This document shows positions 1 to 9,665 of a stretch of DNA of 64,000 nt, piece after piece. This DNA comes from Gottfriedia sp002574545 (lineage in GTDB: Bacteria; Bacillota; Bacilli; Bacillales; Bacillaceae_G). The stretch lies in assembly GCA_052180195.1 (NCBI GenBank), contig CP197469.1; one strand, given 5' to 3'. Position 1 is the first letter of the stretch. Every line of letters starts with the position of its first letter. The notes under the pieces are model-generated. The model was not told the DNA's origin, did no database searches, and saw only the letters and a list, made by a program, of their open reading frames with translations. Made by a program: the position numbers and the translations under genes.

Positions 1-38
1 TTTAACAAAATAAATGAAACAGCCCCTTATCCATCTTT

Positions 39-611
39 TTATTTCTGCTTCTCAATCATATCCATCACTAACTTTTCAGCTGCATTTTTATATAAATTAC
101 TCATATGAACAAATGAAGTAATTAAGAGTAATTGCTCTATATATTCCTTACTTTCATCATCAATCTGTTCAATTTCTTTGTTTACATTTTCACTAGATTG
201 CAAAAGTTCTGTTTTAAACTTTTCGAGGTTGAGTTCATTTAAATGTAGGAAACTTGAATAAAGATCATCAATATTCATTTCGGTATTTTCAAGGATTCTT
301 TGATTTAATCCATTTAAAGTTTCTTTTATATCATTAATCGAAAGTGCACCTTTTAAATGATAAATTAAACTGATTAAAATAATATGATTCTTTGTGTATT
401 TCTTATTTTTAATTGGGAAAAGTAATTTAGCTTTTGCGTAATTATTAATCATTGTTTTTGTCATAACTTTTTCATTCGCATTCGGTTTTGCAAACTTATT
501 ATCAAATAGTTGGATTACTTGATCCATATATAAATCTAGATTAGGAATATCTTCTAATAATATTTGTTTATCTAAATCTATTTGTTCAATTAATTCATTA
601 ATCTTTTTCAT
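39..611 (-). CDS. DUF1836 domain protein
   Basis: A 190-residue soluble protein. Residues about 45-110 match the DUF1836 pattern as I know it: a KTMINNY-like segment, a KKYTKNHI stretch and a LSINDIK motif. This resembles a MerR-like winged helix in low-GC Gram-positives, so a DNA-binding role is likely but not shown. The C-terminal half is acidic and helical. The ATG has a good AGAGGA ribosome binding site. It is divergent from the hemolysin III gene. Target genes are unknown. The terminator would lie outside the window. Confidence 0.75.
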   Translation of the reverse strand: MKKINELIEQIDLDKQILLEDIPNLDLYMDQVIQLFDNKFAKPNANEKVMTKTMINNYAKAKLLFPIKNKKYTKNHIILISLIYHLKGALSINDIKETLNGLNQRILENTEMNIDDLYSSFLHLNELNLEKFKTELLQSSENVNKEIEQIDDESKEYIEQLLLITSFVHMSNLYKNAAEKLVMDMIEKQK

Positions 612-662
612 TTTTCATTCCTCTTTTTTTGTAATTTACGTGTTCATTTTATCATAAAAAAA

Positions 663-690
663 TTGTTCTATAAACACTTGACTATATAAT
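663..690 (+). promoter_or_regulatory. Probable sigma-A promoter for the hemolysin III family gene
   Basis: A TTGTTC box at 663-668 and a TATAAT box at 685-690 are separated by 16 bp. They lie about 64 bp upstream of the ATG at 754, with an AT-rich leader. Assigned by consensus only. Confidence 0.5.
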
Positions 691-753
691 ATAGTAGATG
701 ATAACTTTATATGTAGTTATCAATACTACATAACAAGGTTGGAGGAGATAAAC

Positions 754-1401
754 ATGGTGAACTTTATGCGTGAGCCTATTAATTCCATGACACATTTAGT
801 CGGAGCTGTATTATCATTATTTGGGTTACTAGCGATGGTTTTTAAGTCTACTTTTTCTGGTGGAAGTATTTTACAAACATCCGCGGTTATTGCATTCGGT
901 GTAAGTATGATTCTTCTTTATTTGGCTTCAACAACTTATCATATGGCAATAGCGAGTGATAAAATAATCGCTTTTTTAAGACGAGTAGACCATTCAATGA
1001 TCTTTGTCTTAATCGCAGGTACATACACGCCTTTTTGTATCATTAGTCTTAAAGGTACATTAGGATGGATTATCTTTTCGATCGTATCTTTCATTGCATT
1101 TTGTGGTGTTTTGTTTAAGTTAATTTGGTTTAACTGTCCTAGATGGTTATCAACCGCCCTTTATATCGCTTTAGGATGGGTCATTATACTTGCTTCTGCA
1201 CCTTTATCTGATGCGATTAGTATGAAAGGTATGTTCGCTCTAATATTAGGTGGAATTTTTTACACGGTTGGAGGAGTAATTTATGGAATAAAGCCAAAAT
1301 TTTTATCTTTTAAAAATTGGGGATTCCATGAAATTTTTCATATTTTTATTATGTTAGGAACACTTTGTCATTTCATATGCGTATATAATTATGTCATCTA
1401 A
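754..1401 (+). CDS. Hemolysin III / PAQR family membrane protein
   Basis: A 215-residue polytopic protein of the YqfA/YplQ hemolysin III group, with about seven hydrophobic segments. Family signatures are visible: EPINSMTHLVGA near the N terminus, STTYHM and DHSMIF in the middle, and a late GFHEIFHIFI segment. The conserved Ser, His and Asp residues are thought to form a metal-binding hydrolase-like site in PAQR proteins. The ATG at 754 is preferred over the upstream TTG at 739 because GGAGGAG lies at 741-747, correctly spaced for 754. Its physiological role in Bacillus is not established. A shared hairpin follows. Confidence 0.85.
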   Translation: MVNFMREPINSMTHLVGAVLSLFGLLAMVFKSTFSGGSILQTSAVIAFGVSMILLYLASTTYHMAIASDKIIAFLRRVDHSMIFVLIAGTYTPFCIISLKGTLGWIIFSIVSFIAFCGVLFKLIWFNCPRWLSTALYIALGWVIILASAPLSDAISMKGMFALILGGIFYTVGGVIYGIKPKFLSFKNWGFHEIFHIFIMLGTLCHFICVYNYVI

Positions 1402-1408
1402 AAACCAA

Positions 1409-1443
1409 AAACCATCCTTTACTATCAAAAAAAGGATGGTTTT
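1409..1443. terminator. Bidirectional terminator between convergent genes
   Basis: A near-perfect hairpin with AAACCATCCTTT and AAAGGATGGTTT arms lies between the stop codons of the hemolysin III gene and gerC. The arms give U-runs in both directions. Confidence 0.8.
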
Positions 1444-1451
1444 CATGATTT

Positions 1452-2579
1452 TTATTTTAAAATACCCGTGCCTACAATTTTCACTTCAACTTTTGGTTTA
1501 ATTGTAATTTTTGCATAGTCTTTGTTCCAATCTAGTTTTTTCCACACTTCTGGATGGAATGAAATTAATTCTCTGCCTATTCCTAACGCATCACAATTTG
1601 ATTCTTGAATTGTTTTAAAGATTTTTTCAGCTTTTTTAGTTAATTGCTTCGATAATATTTTATTTAACTTATCAATTTCTTTTTTGGAAGTTAATTCATT
1701 ATGTGCGTATTCAAGTGTATCAACGTCCAATTTTAGATTTAAATTGACTGTTATCTTATTTTCTTTTGAAACATTAATTTGCATTTCAGGCTTATTTTTT
1801 TTCACTTGTATCGTTATAAATTGTTCTCTAATATCTTTTTCTTTCGGACTAACTTTTACATTAAATCTTGCGTACTTCTCCATTTCATCTTTAAATAAAA
1901 GTAACATAGTAGGATCTTCACCTAAAAGATTATATCCTGTATATTTCTGACCGTTAAATAATGCAACCCCTGATATATCGATTAAATTATCATTATCTTT
2001 TTCAATTAGTGGCAAAAAAATATCTTCACCTGGGTCGAACATAATTGTACAGATTGTTTGAACATTTTCAATAGGAACATTCGTATGACTTTCTGCGTTC
2101 ATTACTAAATCCAAAATTTCTTCACTTACAAGGGATTCCTCTACTTTGCTTAGTTTTAAAATATCTTCAGCTCTCCCCTTAGTAATAATAACTTTTGCAC
2201 CTAATGAACTTCTAGGGTCTCTATATACAATATCAAATATAGGATAAATATCCTTTTTAGATAATTCATCTCCAATTAATAAAACCCTTGTTTTATTTGT
2301 AGTAAAATCTCCTGCAACTTTTCGAGTAACTTTTAATCTTGCATCACTAGATGTTTTTCCAGTAGAGGTAATGATGACATTTGTTGTTTTGACTTGTGTA
2401 GGATCACTTCCACCTTGACTATTTGTTTTAATGACTGCCGTTACTAGCATATTATTATCCTCTATTAAATCATATCCAGCACTATAAACTAGTCTAGACT
2501 CCTTAAGTAGTCTTTGATCCCAACAACTAGTTAAAGGCAAAATACAAATTAACGAAATCAACACTAATTTATATTTCAT
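1452..2579 (-). CDS. Ger(x)C family spore germination lipoprotein (GerC subunit)
   Basis: Third subunit of a GerA-type germinant receptor in the spore inner membrane. The 375-residue protein starts with a lipoprotein signal peptide whose lipobox is LTSC, followed at once by the family WDQR motif. The rest is the three-domain GerAC fold, with conserved family-like stretches such as RLVYSAGYD and TLEYAHN. Start chosen at the ATG of MKYKLVL at 2579; an upstream in-frame TTG at 2591 is an alternative and neither has a strong ribosome binding site. The start overlaps the end of the permease gene by 11 bp, so translational coupling is likely. Third gene of an A-B-C operon. The germinant is not predictable from sequence. 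Confidence 0.93.
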   Translation of the reverse strand: MKYKLVLISLICILPLTSCWDQRLLKESRLVYSAGYDLIEDNNMLVTAVIKTNSQGGSDPTQVKTTNVIITSTGKTSSDARLKVTRKVAGDFTTNKTRVLLIGDELSKKDIYPIFDIVYRDPRSSLGAKVIITKGRAEDILKLSKVEESLVSEEILDLVMNAESHTNVPIENVQTICTIMFDPGEDIFLPLIEKDNDNLIDISGVALFNGQKYTGYNLLGEDPTMLLLFKDEMEKYARFNVKVSPKEKDIREQFITIQVKKNKPEMQINVSKENKITVNLNLKLDVDTLEYAHNELTSKKEIDKLNKILSKQLTKKAEKIFKTIQESNCDALGIGRELISFHPEVWKKLDWNKDYAKITIKPKVEVKIVGTGILK

Positions 2580-3675
2580 ATGAACTACCAAGTTCTTTCT
2601 TTTTTCTAATAACTGAAACGATTAATAAAATCAAAGGTAATACGAAGATAAAAAAATAACTCGTAAAAGAAAGAAATGTACCAAATTTCATAATAAATTC
2701 TTCAGTTTGTGGAACTAAGATACAACAGATCGCAACAGCAAGTCCTGTAAAAATAGTTGTTTTACTGTGATTTCTAAACTTTAAGAGTTTGCTAATTCCG
2801 AAACTTGTTAAATATAAATACGTCACTAATGAAGTTAAGATTGGTACAACCCAAATTGAAAGAAAGACAAGATCTAATCTTTCAATTACTTCATATGATA
2901 GAGACTTTAATAAATATAAAATTGGCTCAGGTACGATTTCAATTTCTGCCTTGCTAAAACTCATATAACTTGTAACTAAAAAAAATGTATATAAAATCGT
3001 TACAAAACTAATCGAAATCGTTCCTGCTTTTAATATTTTGGTTGGCTTACCTTTTATATACGGAAATAATACTAACATAAATTCAAACCCCATCATTGAG
3101 ATTAACGCATCGTGAGCTCCAAGAAGTATGTTTTTTACACCAACCTGTCCAATTGGAAATAAATAGCGATAATTTACATTATTGTAAGAACAGAATTCAA
3201 AGAAAATCAAAAATAATATTAAAATACAGACGAAAGTAAAAAATCGTCCAATTACTTTCAAATTTTCTTTCGCTAAATATACTCCTGTACCAACGATAAA
3301 AATAACTAATACATATGGTGGCGTAAATGTCAAAATCCATTTTTTAAGTGTTGAAATCGTAAGCGTCACAACATAAATTGAAACTAGAAAGAAAAATAAA
3401 ATATAAAGATACGAAATGACGATTCCTATATATTTCCCTACTATTTTCGTTGAATAATCATAGATCGTATCTTTTGGGAATCTCTTACCGAGTAACCACA
3501 TGATAAGTAAGAGTAAAAACACTCCGATGCCAGCAACCAATACAGAAATCCAACCATCATGACCAGCATGTTTATGCACAATATATGGTAGTGAGAGTAA
3601 TCCTACACCAATTTGAGATTGAATAATGACGAATGTGAATTGTGTTATTGAAAGCATCTTTTCATTTTTCATCAT
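2569..3675 (-). CDS. GerB family germination permease (AAAP-like, subunit B)
   Basis: A 368-residue integral membrane protein with about ten hydrophobic segments, belonging to the endospore germination permease family (APC superfamily). It typically binds the germinant within the A-B-C receptor complex. The N-terminal QIGVGLLSLP segment matches the substrate-pocket helix typical of the family. The ATG at 3675 follows GAGGATGGG, while the longest frame (3729) has no ribosome binding site. The gene overlaps the 3 prime end of gerA by 14 bp and is itself overlapped by gerC. Confidence 0.93.
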   Translation of the reverse strand: MMKNEKMLSITQFTFVIIQSQIGVGLLSLPYIVHKHAGHDGWISVLVAGIGVFLLLLIMWLLGKRFPKDTIYDYSTKIVGKYIGIVISYLYILFFFLVSIYVVTLTISTLKKWILTFTPPYVLVIFIVGTGVYLAKENLKVIGRFFTFVCILILFLIFFEFCSYNNVNYRYLFPIGQVGVKNILLGAHDALISMMGFEFMLVLFPYIKGKPTKILKAGTISISFVTILYTFFLVTSYMSFSKAEIEIVPEPILYLLKSLSYEVIERLDLVFLSIWVVPILTSLVTYLYLTSFGISKLLKFRNHSKTTIFTGLAVAICCILVPQTEEFIMKFGTFLSFTSYFFIFVLPLILLIVSVIRKKKELGSSYEI

Positions 3676-5158
3676 TTTCCCATCCTCTAGAATTATTTTC
3701 TCGATTAAAGTTCTTTGGTAAAGCTGCAAATGGCCGTTTTTTCATTTTCCAATGTGGTGCTCGAACAACGGTATCTTTTAAATCTGATTTTCTAAATGGA
3801 GCAAATGGTGCAAAATATGGAGACCCGAACGATTCAAGTTTACATAGATGGATTAGGATAATACTAAGTCCAAATACAATCCCTATTAATCCTATTAACG
3901 ATGCTGCAAACATTAACGGAAAACCTAGTAATCGTACAGATGTACCAATTTCATTATCTGGTACAACAAATGATGCAATTGCAGTAAGTGAAATGACAAC
4001 AATCATCGTATTTGAAACTAAATTTGCCTGTACGACTGCAGTTCCAATTACTAACCCACCAACAACACCTAGTGTTTGTGCAATAGGATTCGGTAGTCTA
4101 ATGGCTGATTCTCTCAGTAATTCTAATGTTATTTGCATAAACAGGGCTTCGATTAAAGGTGGGTATGGAACGTTTTCTAATGAGCTTTTTACATTAAACA
4201 CTAAATCGATTGGAATAATTTCAAAGTGAAAAGAAACTAATGCGATATATAATGCCGGTAATGAAATAGAAATTAAAAAACTAACCAATCTTAATAAACG
4301 AGCAAATGATGCGATCATCCATCGGCTATTATAATCATCGGGTGATTGATAAAACGTGAAAAAAGTAATTGGAAAAACAAGTGCTGAAGGACTACCATCA
4401 GTCAAAATAGCAACTTTTCCTTCCATTAAATTACCCGCTACTCGGTCAGATCTCTCCGTTGTTAATAGTTGCGGAAAAGGTGAATATGGGTCATCTTCTA
4501 TAAATTCCTCAAGATTACCAGGAGAATGGATAAAATCAACATTTATGTATGAAAGTCTTCTATGGACTTCCTTCACTACCTCCTCATTTGCAATCGTATC
4601 AATATATAAGACAGCTAATCGTGTATCAGATTCTACCCCTAGCGATAACGTTTTTACAACAAGATTAGGATTACTAATTCTTCTTCTTATTTGATTAATA
4701 TTTGTCAGTATACATTCTACTAATCCATCATGGGAGCCTCTGATTGTTTGCTCACTACTAGGCTCTTGAATTGATCTATTTTGAAAGGAAGTCGTTTCTA
4801 ATATAAATACATTTTTTTCATCTTCAGTGAAAATGAGCGTGTTTCCTTTTACTATACTGAGAATACACTCGTCAAACGAATCAGAACTCTTAACATCATT
4901 AATTGAAACAGTATTTGGAATTGTATCTTTTGGATTATTAATAATTTGTTGAATGATTTGAACTTCAAGAGCTTCCCTTCCTATGATCGTACTAATATAG
5001 GCAACTGCTATCTTTTTATGATGAAACATTAAATGCCTAATCGTTAAATCACTTGTATTAATTAATGATTTCTTTACTCGCTCTATATTACAATCCAAAT
5101 CTGGACTAATTTCTATTTTTGAATTCCGATTACTTTGGTCATGTTTATTTGAACGCAT
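3662..5158 (-). CDS. GerA family spore germination protein (subunit A)
   Basis: A 498-residue first subunit of a germinant receptor; in recent models GerA proteins assemble as nutrient-gated ion channels. The soluble N-terminal half (about residues 20-270) is followed by about five or six membrane helices. Family hallmarks are SSLENVPYPPLIEALFMQ, ELLRESAIRLPNPIAQTLG and GGLVIGTAVVQA. The C-terminal tail is basic. The ATG at 5158 has AGGTG about 9 bases upstream; a GTG at 5170 is in frame. First gene of the operon. Expression in this family is normally forespore-specific (sigma-G), but I could not assign a promoter with confidence. Confidence 0.95.
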   Translation of the reverse strand: MRSNKHDQSNRNSKIEISPDLDCNIERVKKSLINTSDLTIRHLMFHHKKIAVAYISTIIGREALEVQIIQQIINNPKDTIPNTVSINDVKSSDSFDECILSIVKGNTLIFTEDEKNVFILETTSFQNRSIQEPSSEQTIRGSHDGLVECILTNINQIRRRISNPNLVVKTLSLGVESDTRLAVLYIDTIANEEVVKEVHRRLSYINVDFIHSPGNLEEFIEDDPYSPFPQLLTTERSDRVAGNLMEGKVAILTDGSPSALVFPITFFTFYQSPDDYNSRWMIASFARLLRLVSFLISISLPALYIALVSFHFEIIPIDLVFNVKSSLENVPYPPLIEALFMQITLELLRESAIRLPNPIAQTLGVVGGLVIGTAVVQANLVSNTMIVVISLTAIASFVVPDNEIGTSVRLLGFPLMFAASLIGLIGIVFGLSIILIHLCKLESFGSPYFAPFAPFRKSDLKDTVVRAPHWKMKKRPFAALPKNFNRENNSRGWENDEK

Positions 5159-5276
5159 TATGCATTTCACCTAATTTCCAAACTCATACAATAAATTAGA
5201 ATTATTTTGTGTTAATTTAGTCTTATTATTCACTTTGAAGTTCCAGTATTTGTAAAACGATTAACTTTTTGAATCG

Positions 5277-5327
5277 TAAAAGGCGACCCTATAAGTCAAT
5301 TTATGACCTTAAGATCGCCTTTTTATT
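5277..5327 (-). terminator. Fructose operon terminator; member of a repeated hairpin family
   Basis: A long hairpin with GGCGA/TCGCC arms flanked by A and T runs, placed directly after fruA. Its loop segments GATCTT and CTTATAGG recur in the hairpin at 27131-27182, so the two look like copies of one dispersed element. Confidence 0.7.
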
Positions 5328-5335
5328 TTACTTCA

Positions 5336-7183
5336 TTATTTTACTCTTTTTTTCCAAATTCCAAGCATAATCGCTGTAATGATTGAACCTATTAATATTG
5401 CTAATATATACAATACTGGTTTATTTACTAACGGAATAACAAATGCTCCCCCATGTGGTGCTGGTAATGTAATACCAAATGCCATTGCAAGACCACCTGC
5501 TATTGAAGAACCTACAACAGAACTAATAATTACTCTTACTGGGTCTGCAGCGGCAAAAGGAATTGCTCCTTCTGTTATAAAAGAAATTCCCATAACATAG
5601 TTTGTAATACCCGATTTTCGTTCCATTTCAGTAAACTTTGATTTAAAAAGTGTAGTAGCTAAAGCAATACCTAATGGAGGTACCATACCACCTGCCATTA
5701 CAGCAGCATGTGGTGCAAAATTATTAGCTGCAATTGCAGCTATACCAAATGTGAATGCCGCTTTATTAATCGGTCCACCCATATCGACTGCCATCATTCC
5801 GCCAAGGATTAATCCTAATAATATAGCGTTTCCACCATTTAAACTACTTAACCAATGAGTTAAACCTGAATTTAAATAAGTTACAGGAGGATTTACAACT
5901 AATTCCATTAAAATACCAGTAATTAATAATCCAAATACAGGATATAAGAGAACCGGCTTAATACCTTCTAATGAATTAGGTAACTTTGAAAATACTTTCT
6001 TAAGCCCAAGTACAACATAACCAGCTAAGAAACCTGCAATTAATCCACCTAAGAATCCTGCTCCAGCACTTGAAGCTAAAAATCCACCAACTACCCCTGG
6101 TACAAATCCAGGACGATCAGCTATCGAACTTGCAATAAAACCGGCCAATATCGGAACTAAATAACTAAAAGCACCAGTTCCACCAATTTTCATTAGTAAT
6201 TCAGCTACTGGACCTTTTGTATGAATTCCTCCAAAAGCAAATGCTAACGCAATTAGAATACCTCCACCAACTACAAAAGGTAACATATTACTTACACCAT
6301 TCATTAAATGCTTGTAAATACCAGAACCTTGATTAGATGAAGAACTTCCACTACTAGTATGATTAGCATGGAATATTGGTGCATCTTGTTTAACAGCTCT
6401 TTCAAGTAACTCTTTAGACTTACGAATTCCATCTGCTACCGGTACTTGGATGACATGTTTTCCATCAAATCGATTTACATCTACTTGTTTATCCGCTGCT
6501 ACGATAATAGCTGTTGCTCTATTAATCTCGTCTTTAGTTAATTCGTTTTTTATTCCAGTCGATCCATTTGTCTCAACTTTTATGTCAATATTCAATTCTC
6601 TTGCTTTTGCCTTTAATGCATCTGCGGCCATATAAGTATGTGCGATACCTGTTGGACATGCAGTTACTGCAAGGACTAGTGGACGAGAAGAATTTTCTAT
6701 TACTGTATCTTCATTTTCATTAGTTAATGATTTTTCTTTTTGATCGATTAATTGAATAATTTCATTTGCGTCTTTTGAACTTAATAATGAGCTACGAAAT
6801 TCTTCATCCATTAATAGTGAAGATAATCTAGATAATGTTTCCAAATGCGCATTATTTGCTCCTTCACTAGCTGCAATCATAAAAAATAAATGCGCTTTTT
6901 GACCATCAAGTGATTCATAATCAATTCCCTCTTTTGATCGACCAAATGCAATTGCAGGAGTCTTAACCGCTTGTGTCTTAGCATGTGGAATTGCAATACC
7001 TTCTCCAATTCCGGTTGTACTTTGACCTTCACGTGTTAAAATCGCTTCTTTAAACTGTTGTTTATCATTTAATTTCCCTGCATGATCCAGAACCTTTATT
7101 AATTCATCAATTACTGACAATTTTGATGTTGCATTCAAATCAATGAGAACTGTATCTATTTTTAATAATTCTGTGATTCTCAT
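5336..7183 (-). CDS. fruA: Fructose-specific PTS transporter, IIABC components
   Basis: Imports fructose and phosphorylates it to fructose 1-phosphate. Domain order is IIA (residues 1-145; phosphorylated His67 in IPHAKT), IIB (about 167-265; Cys176 in TACPTGIAHTYM) and membrane-embedded IIC (about 285-610; motifs such as PGFVPG, GGPINKAA and PHGG). At 615 residues it is close to Bacillus FruA. Two ATGs stand in tandem; the second (7183) is better spaced from GGGGGA. The gene follows fruK by about ten bases and ends in a strong terminator. Last gene of fruR-fruK-fruA. Confidence 0.97.
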   Translation of the reverse strand: MRITELLKIDTVLIDLNATSKLSVIDELIKVLDHAGKLNDKQQFKEAILTREGQSTTGIGEGIAIPHAKTQAVKTPAIAFGRSKEGIDYESLDGQKAHLFFMIAASEGANNAHLETLSRLSSLLMDEEFRSSLLSSKDANEIIQLIDQKEKSLTNENEDTVIENSSRPLVLAVTACPTGIAHTYMAADALKAKARELNIDIKVETNGSTGIKNELTKDEINRATAIIVAADKQVDVNRFDGKHVIQVPVADGIRKSKELLERAVKQDAPIFHANHTSSGSSSSNQGSGIYKHLMNGVSNMLPFVVGGGILIALAFAFGGIHTKGPVAELLMKIGGTGAFSYLVPILAGFIASSIADRPGFVPGVVGGFLASSAGAGFLGGLIAGFLAGYVVLGLKKVFSKLPNSLEGIKPVLLYPVFGLLITGILMELVVNPPVTYLNSGLTHWLSSLNGGNAILLGLILGGMMAVDMGGPINKAAFTFGIAAIAANNFAPHAAVMAGGMVPPLGIALATTLFKSKFTEMERKSGITNYVMGISFITEGAIPFAAADPVRVIISSVVGSSIAGGLAMAFGITLPAPHGGAFVIPLVNKPVLYILAILIGSIITAIMLGIWKKRVK

Positions 7184-7194
7184 CATTCGTCCCC

Positions 7195-8106
7195 CTAGTC
7201 TTTTTCAATCTTTACTTGATTAAGTAATTCTTCAATTTTCTCTCTTTTTGTTAAATCTTCTGAAAATGCGGTAGCACTGCCTGATGCTACACCTACTTTA
7301 AATGCAGTTTCAATATTATTTGTTTTTACATAAGTACCAATAAAACCAGCCACAAGAGAATCACCTGCACCAACTGAATTAATGACTTCTCCCTTTGGAA
7401 CATTTGAAATATAAATAGAAGACTCAGTAATAAGTACCGCTCCATCACCAGCAAACGATATTCCTACATTTTGAGCACCCATTTCAACTAATTTTTTACC
7501 GTACGGGATTGCTTGTTCAATTGAAGTAATTTTGACATCAAACAAGTCACCTAATTCATGATGATTTGGCTTGATAAAAAATGGACGATGTTTAACCACA
7601 TCTAAAAGTACTTTTCCACTTGCATCGACTATAATCTGAATCCCATTTTCGTGTCCCCACAAAGCCAATTGCTCATATAAATCAGCTGGTAATGTATTAG
7701 GGATATTACCAGCTAATACGACATAATCACCTTTTTTAATTTGTTTTAGTTTATAAAAAAATTGATCTAGTTTTTCCTTTGAAATTGCAGGGCCTTGTCC
7801 GTTTATTTCCGTTTCTAATTGAGATTTTAATTTTATGTTAATCCTAGAATCGCCTTCTACTTGAACAAAGTCAGATGTAACTTTTTCATTCTCCAACACA
7901 TTTTTAATAAAATCTCCTGTAAATCCTCCAACAAAACCAAGTGCAATGCTTTTTACATCTAATCGTTTCAAAACTCTAGAAACATTAATTCCTTTACCAC
8001 CTGGAAATTTATTTTCCCTTTTCATTCGATTAATTTTTCCTAACCGAATATCGTCTACTTCAACGATGTAATCAATTGAAGGATTAAGTGTTACTGTATA
8101 AATCAT
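7195..8106 (-). CDS. fruK: 1-phosphofructokinase
   Basis: Phosphorylates fructose 1-phosphate to fructose 1,6-bisphosphate, joining PTS-imported fructose to glycolysis. The 303-residue PfkB-family protein shows both signatures: GGKGINVSRVLKRL near residue 37 and the C-terminal NSVGAGDSLVAGF, which holds the catalytic Asp. The ATG overlaps the fruR stop in an ATGA arrangement, implying translational coupling. Middle gene of the fructose operon. Confidence 0.97.
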   Translation of the reverse strand: MIYTVTLNPSIDYIVEVDDIRLGKINRMKRENKFPGGKGINVSRVLKRLDVKSIALGFVGGFTGDFIKNVLENEKVTSDFVQVEGDSRINIKLKSQLETEINGQGPAISKEKLDQFFYKLKQIKKGDYVVLAGNIPNTLPADLYEQLALWGHENGIQIIVDASGKVLLDVVKHRPFFIKPNHHELGDLFDVKITSIEQAIPYGKKLVEMGAQNVGISFAGDGAVLITESSIYISNVPKGEVINSVGAGDSLVAGFIGTYVKTNNIETAFKVGVASGSATAFSEDLTKREKIEELLNQVKIEKD

Positions 8107-8858
8107 GATTTCACTACCTTTATCAAAGATGTTTTTTCCCCATATTGTTTGGCTAGAACATCATCTATTTCGTCTGTTAAAATAATTGCTTCTTCAATTT
8201 CACCAATCTTTGCAAAACTTGTTTCGCCAAATTTACTATAATCAGCCATAATAAATACTTTCTCTGACATAGAAATTGCTGTTTTCTTTACAAACGCCTC
8301 TTCAGGATCTGGTGTGGTATAGCCATACTTGAGATGGATTCCATTTGTTCCGATAAAGCACTTATCAAACCGATAATTCTTTAAACTTTCAGAAGCCATG
8401 CTCCCAATCAATGCTTTTGTATGCCCTTTCATTTTTCCGCCAATAAGATATGCGGACACTTCATTATCGAAAAGCGCTTCAACGTGCATCAATCCATTCG
8501 TTACGACCGTTACATTCAAACCCTTTAATAAAGGAATCATTTCGAATGTAGTACTACCAGCATCTAAATAGATACAATCGCCATCATTAATTTGAGTTAC
8601 TGCAAGCCCAGCGATTAATTTTTTACTTTGAACGTTTTTGGATGTTTTTTCAGTCATACTTAATTCAGTGGCTTTGCTATTAATTGAAGCTGCTCCACCG
8701 TGAACTCTTTTTAAGAGATTAAGAGACTCAAGCTCCACTAAATCACGACGTATTGTCGACTCAGAAGTATTTGTCGCCTCAACGATATCCCTTAATTTCA
8801 CAATACCCATTTTTTTTATCATATCGATAATCAATTGTTGTCTTTCAGGAGTTAACAT
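8103..8858 (-). CDS. fruR: DeoR-family fructose operon repressor
   Basis: Transcriptional repressor expected to release DNA in response to a phosphorylated fructose intermediate. It has an N-terminal helix-turn-helix (about residues 5-58, with ESTIRRDLVELE) and a DeoR C-terminal sensor domain containing DAGSTTFEM and GTNG. The ATG at 8858 gives 251 residues, the usual length, with AAAGGA upstream. The longer open frame to 8915 is excluded because it runs through the promoter at 8883-8911. First gene of its own operon, so autoregulation through the 10-bp array upstream is likely. Confidence 0.95.
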   Translation of the reverse strand: MLTPERQQLIIDMIKKMGIVKLRDIVEATNTSESTIRRDLVELESLNLLKRVHGGAASINSKATELSMTEKTSKNVQSKKLIAGLAVTQINDGDCIYLDAGSTTFEMIPLLKGLNVTVVTNGLMHVEALFDNEVSAYLIGGKMKGHTKALIGSMASESLKNYRFDKCFIGTNGIHLKYGYTTPDPEEAFVKKTAISMSEKVFIMADYSKFGETSFAKIGEIEEAIILTDEIDDVLAKQYGEKTSLIKVVKS

Positions 8859-8882
8859 AAAATTCATCCTTTCACTAAACCA

Positions 8883-8911
8883 AGTATAAGACACAAAAAA
8901 TGAAAAATCAA
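8883..8911 (-). promoter_or_regulatory. fruRKA promoter
   Basis: On the minus strand a TTGATT box (8906-8911) and TATACT box (8883-8888) are separated by exactly 17 bp. The predicted transcript start near 8876 leaves a short leader of about 18 bases with AAAGGA before the fruR ATG. Confidence 0.75.
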
Positions 8912-8920
8912 TCATTTTCT

Positions 8921-8980
8921 TTCAAAAACATTCAATAACATTCTGAACCATTCAAAATCGTTCAAAATCATTCGAATTTG
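8921..8980. promoter_or_regulatory. Tandem 10-bp operator-like array upstream of the fru promoter
   Basis: Six consecutive 10-bp units of the form TTCAAAAYCA run without gaps, all in the same helical phase, just upstream of the -35 box. The units at 8921, 8931, 8951 and 8961 are closest to consensus. DeoR-family regulators often bind tandem repeats, so FruR is the natural candidate. Position and phasing are seen; the binding protein is inferred. Confidence 0.65.
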
Positions 8981-9146
8981 TAAATAATTACAAACCACAT
9001 TAAACTAAAAATAAGAATTTAAACTTGTTTTTTATAGTATTTCTTATGATTACTCATAATATTTATCTAAATAAGTAATACTCAAATTTTAGATTCATAG
9101 AGTGATGTAAAAAATTAATAATGTAAATTGAAAAGGGGAATTTCTT

Positions 9147-9638
9147 TTGAAGGAAAATATCAAAATTCGTGAAGAACTAATGGAAGTTATTGATCATTTA
9201 ACAGACGAGCAATTAAATAGAAAGATAAATAATGAAAAATGGTCCATTATGCAAGTACTTGAACATTTATACTTAATCGAATCTAAATTAGTAAAGCTGA
9301 TGATACGAACATTCAATGAAGCACCTAGTGAAGTTATACAAGATAAGCCAATTCATCTAGCAATTGATCGAACGAAAAAAATAACCGCTCCACCCCATTT
9401 TGAACCAACGGATCAATTTATGACTAAAAAAGAAATAACTGAAAAATTAAACCAATCAAGAAAATCACTACTTGAATTTGTTGAACTTACGAAAGATCAA
9501 AAATTAGATGATAAAGGAATGCCACATCCGATTTTTGGACAAATCAATTTAAAGCAATGGATTCCTTTTATAGGTGTTCATGAAAAACGTCATATTGAGC
9601 AAATTAAAGAATTAAAAAACGAATTATTCATTAAATAA
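9147..9638 (+). CDS. DinB superfamily protein (YfiT-like)
   Basis: A 163-residue four-helix-bundle protein of the DinB/YfiT group. The N-terminal KWSIMQVLEHLYLIE segment carries the first metal-binding His and the C-terminal GVHEKRHIEQI segment the other two. Such proteins bind a divalent metal and some use bacillithiol as a thiol cofactor; the substrate is unknown. A TTG start is used, with AAAGGGGA eight bases upstream. Single gene, closed by a hairpin shared with the convergent neighbour. Confidence 0.85.
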   Translation: MKENIKIREELMEVIDHLTDEQLNRKINNEKWSIMQVLEHLYLIESKLVKLMIRTFNEAPSEVIQDKPIHLAIDRTKKITAPPHFEPTDQFMTKKEITEKLNQSRKSLLEFVELTKDQKLDDKGMPHPIFGQINLKQWIPFIGVHEKRHIEQIKELKNELFIK

Positions 9639-9665
9639 ACACAGCTGTTATGGAAATCAAAAACG

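Noticed and set aside
3642..4229. A plus-strand frame of 195 codons opposite gerA
   Set aside because: Antisense to a well-supported germination gene, with no ribosome binding site and no recognisable protein features.
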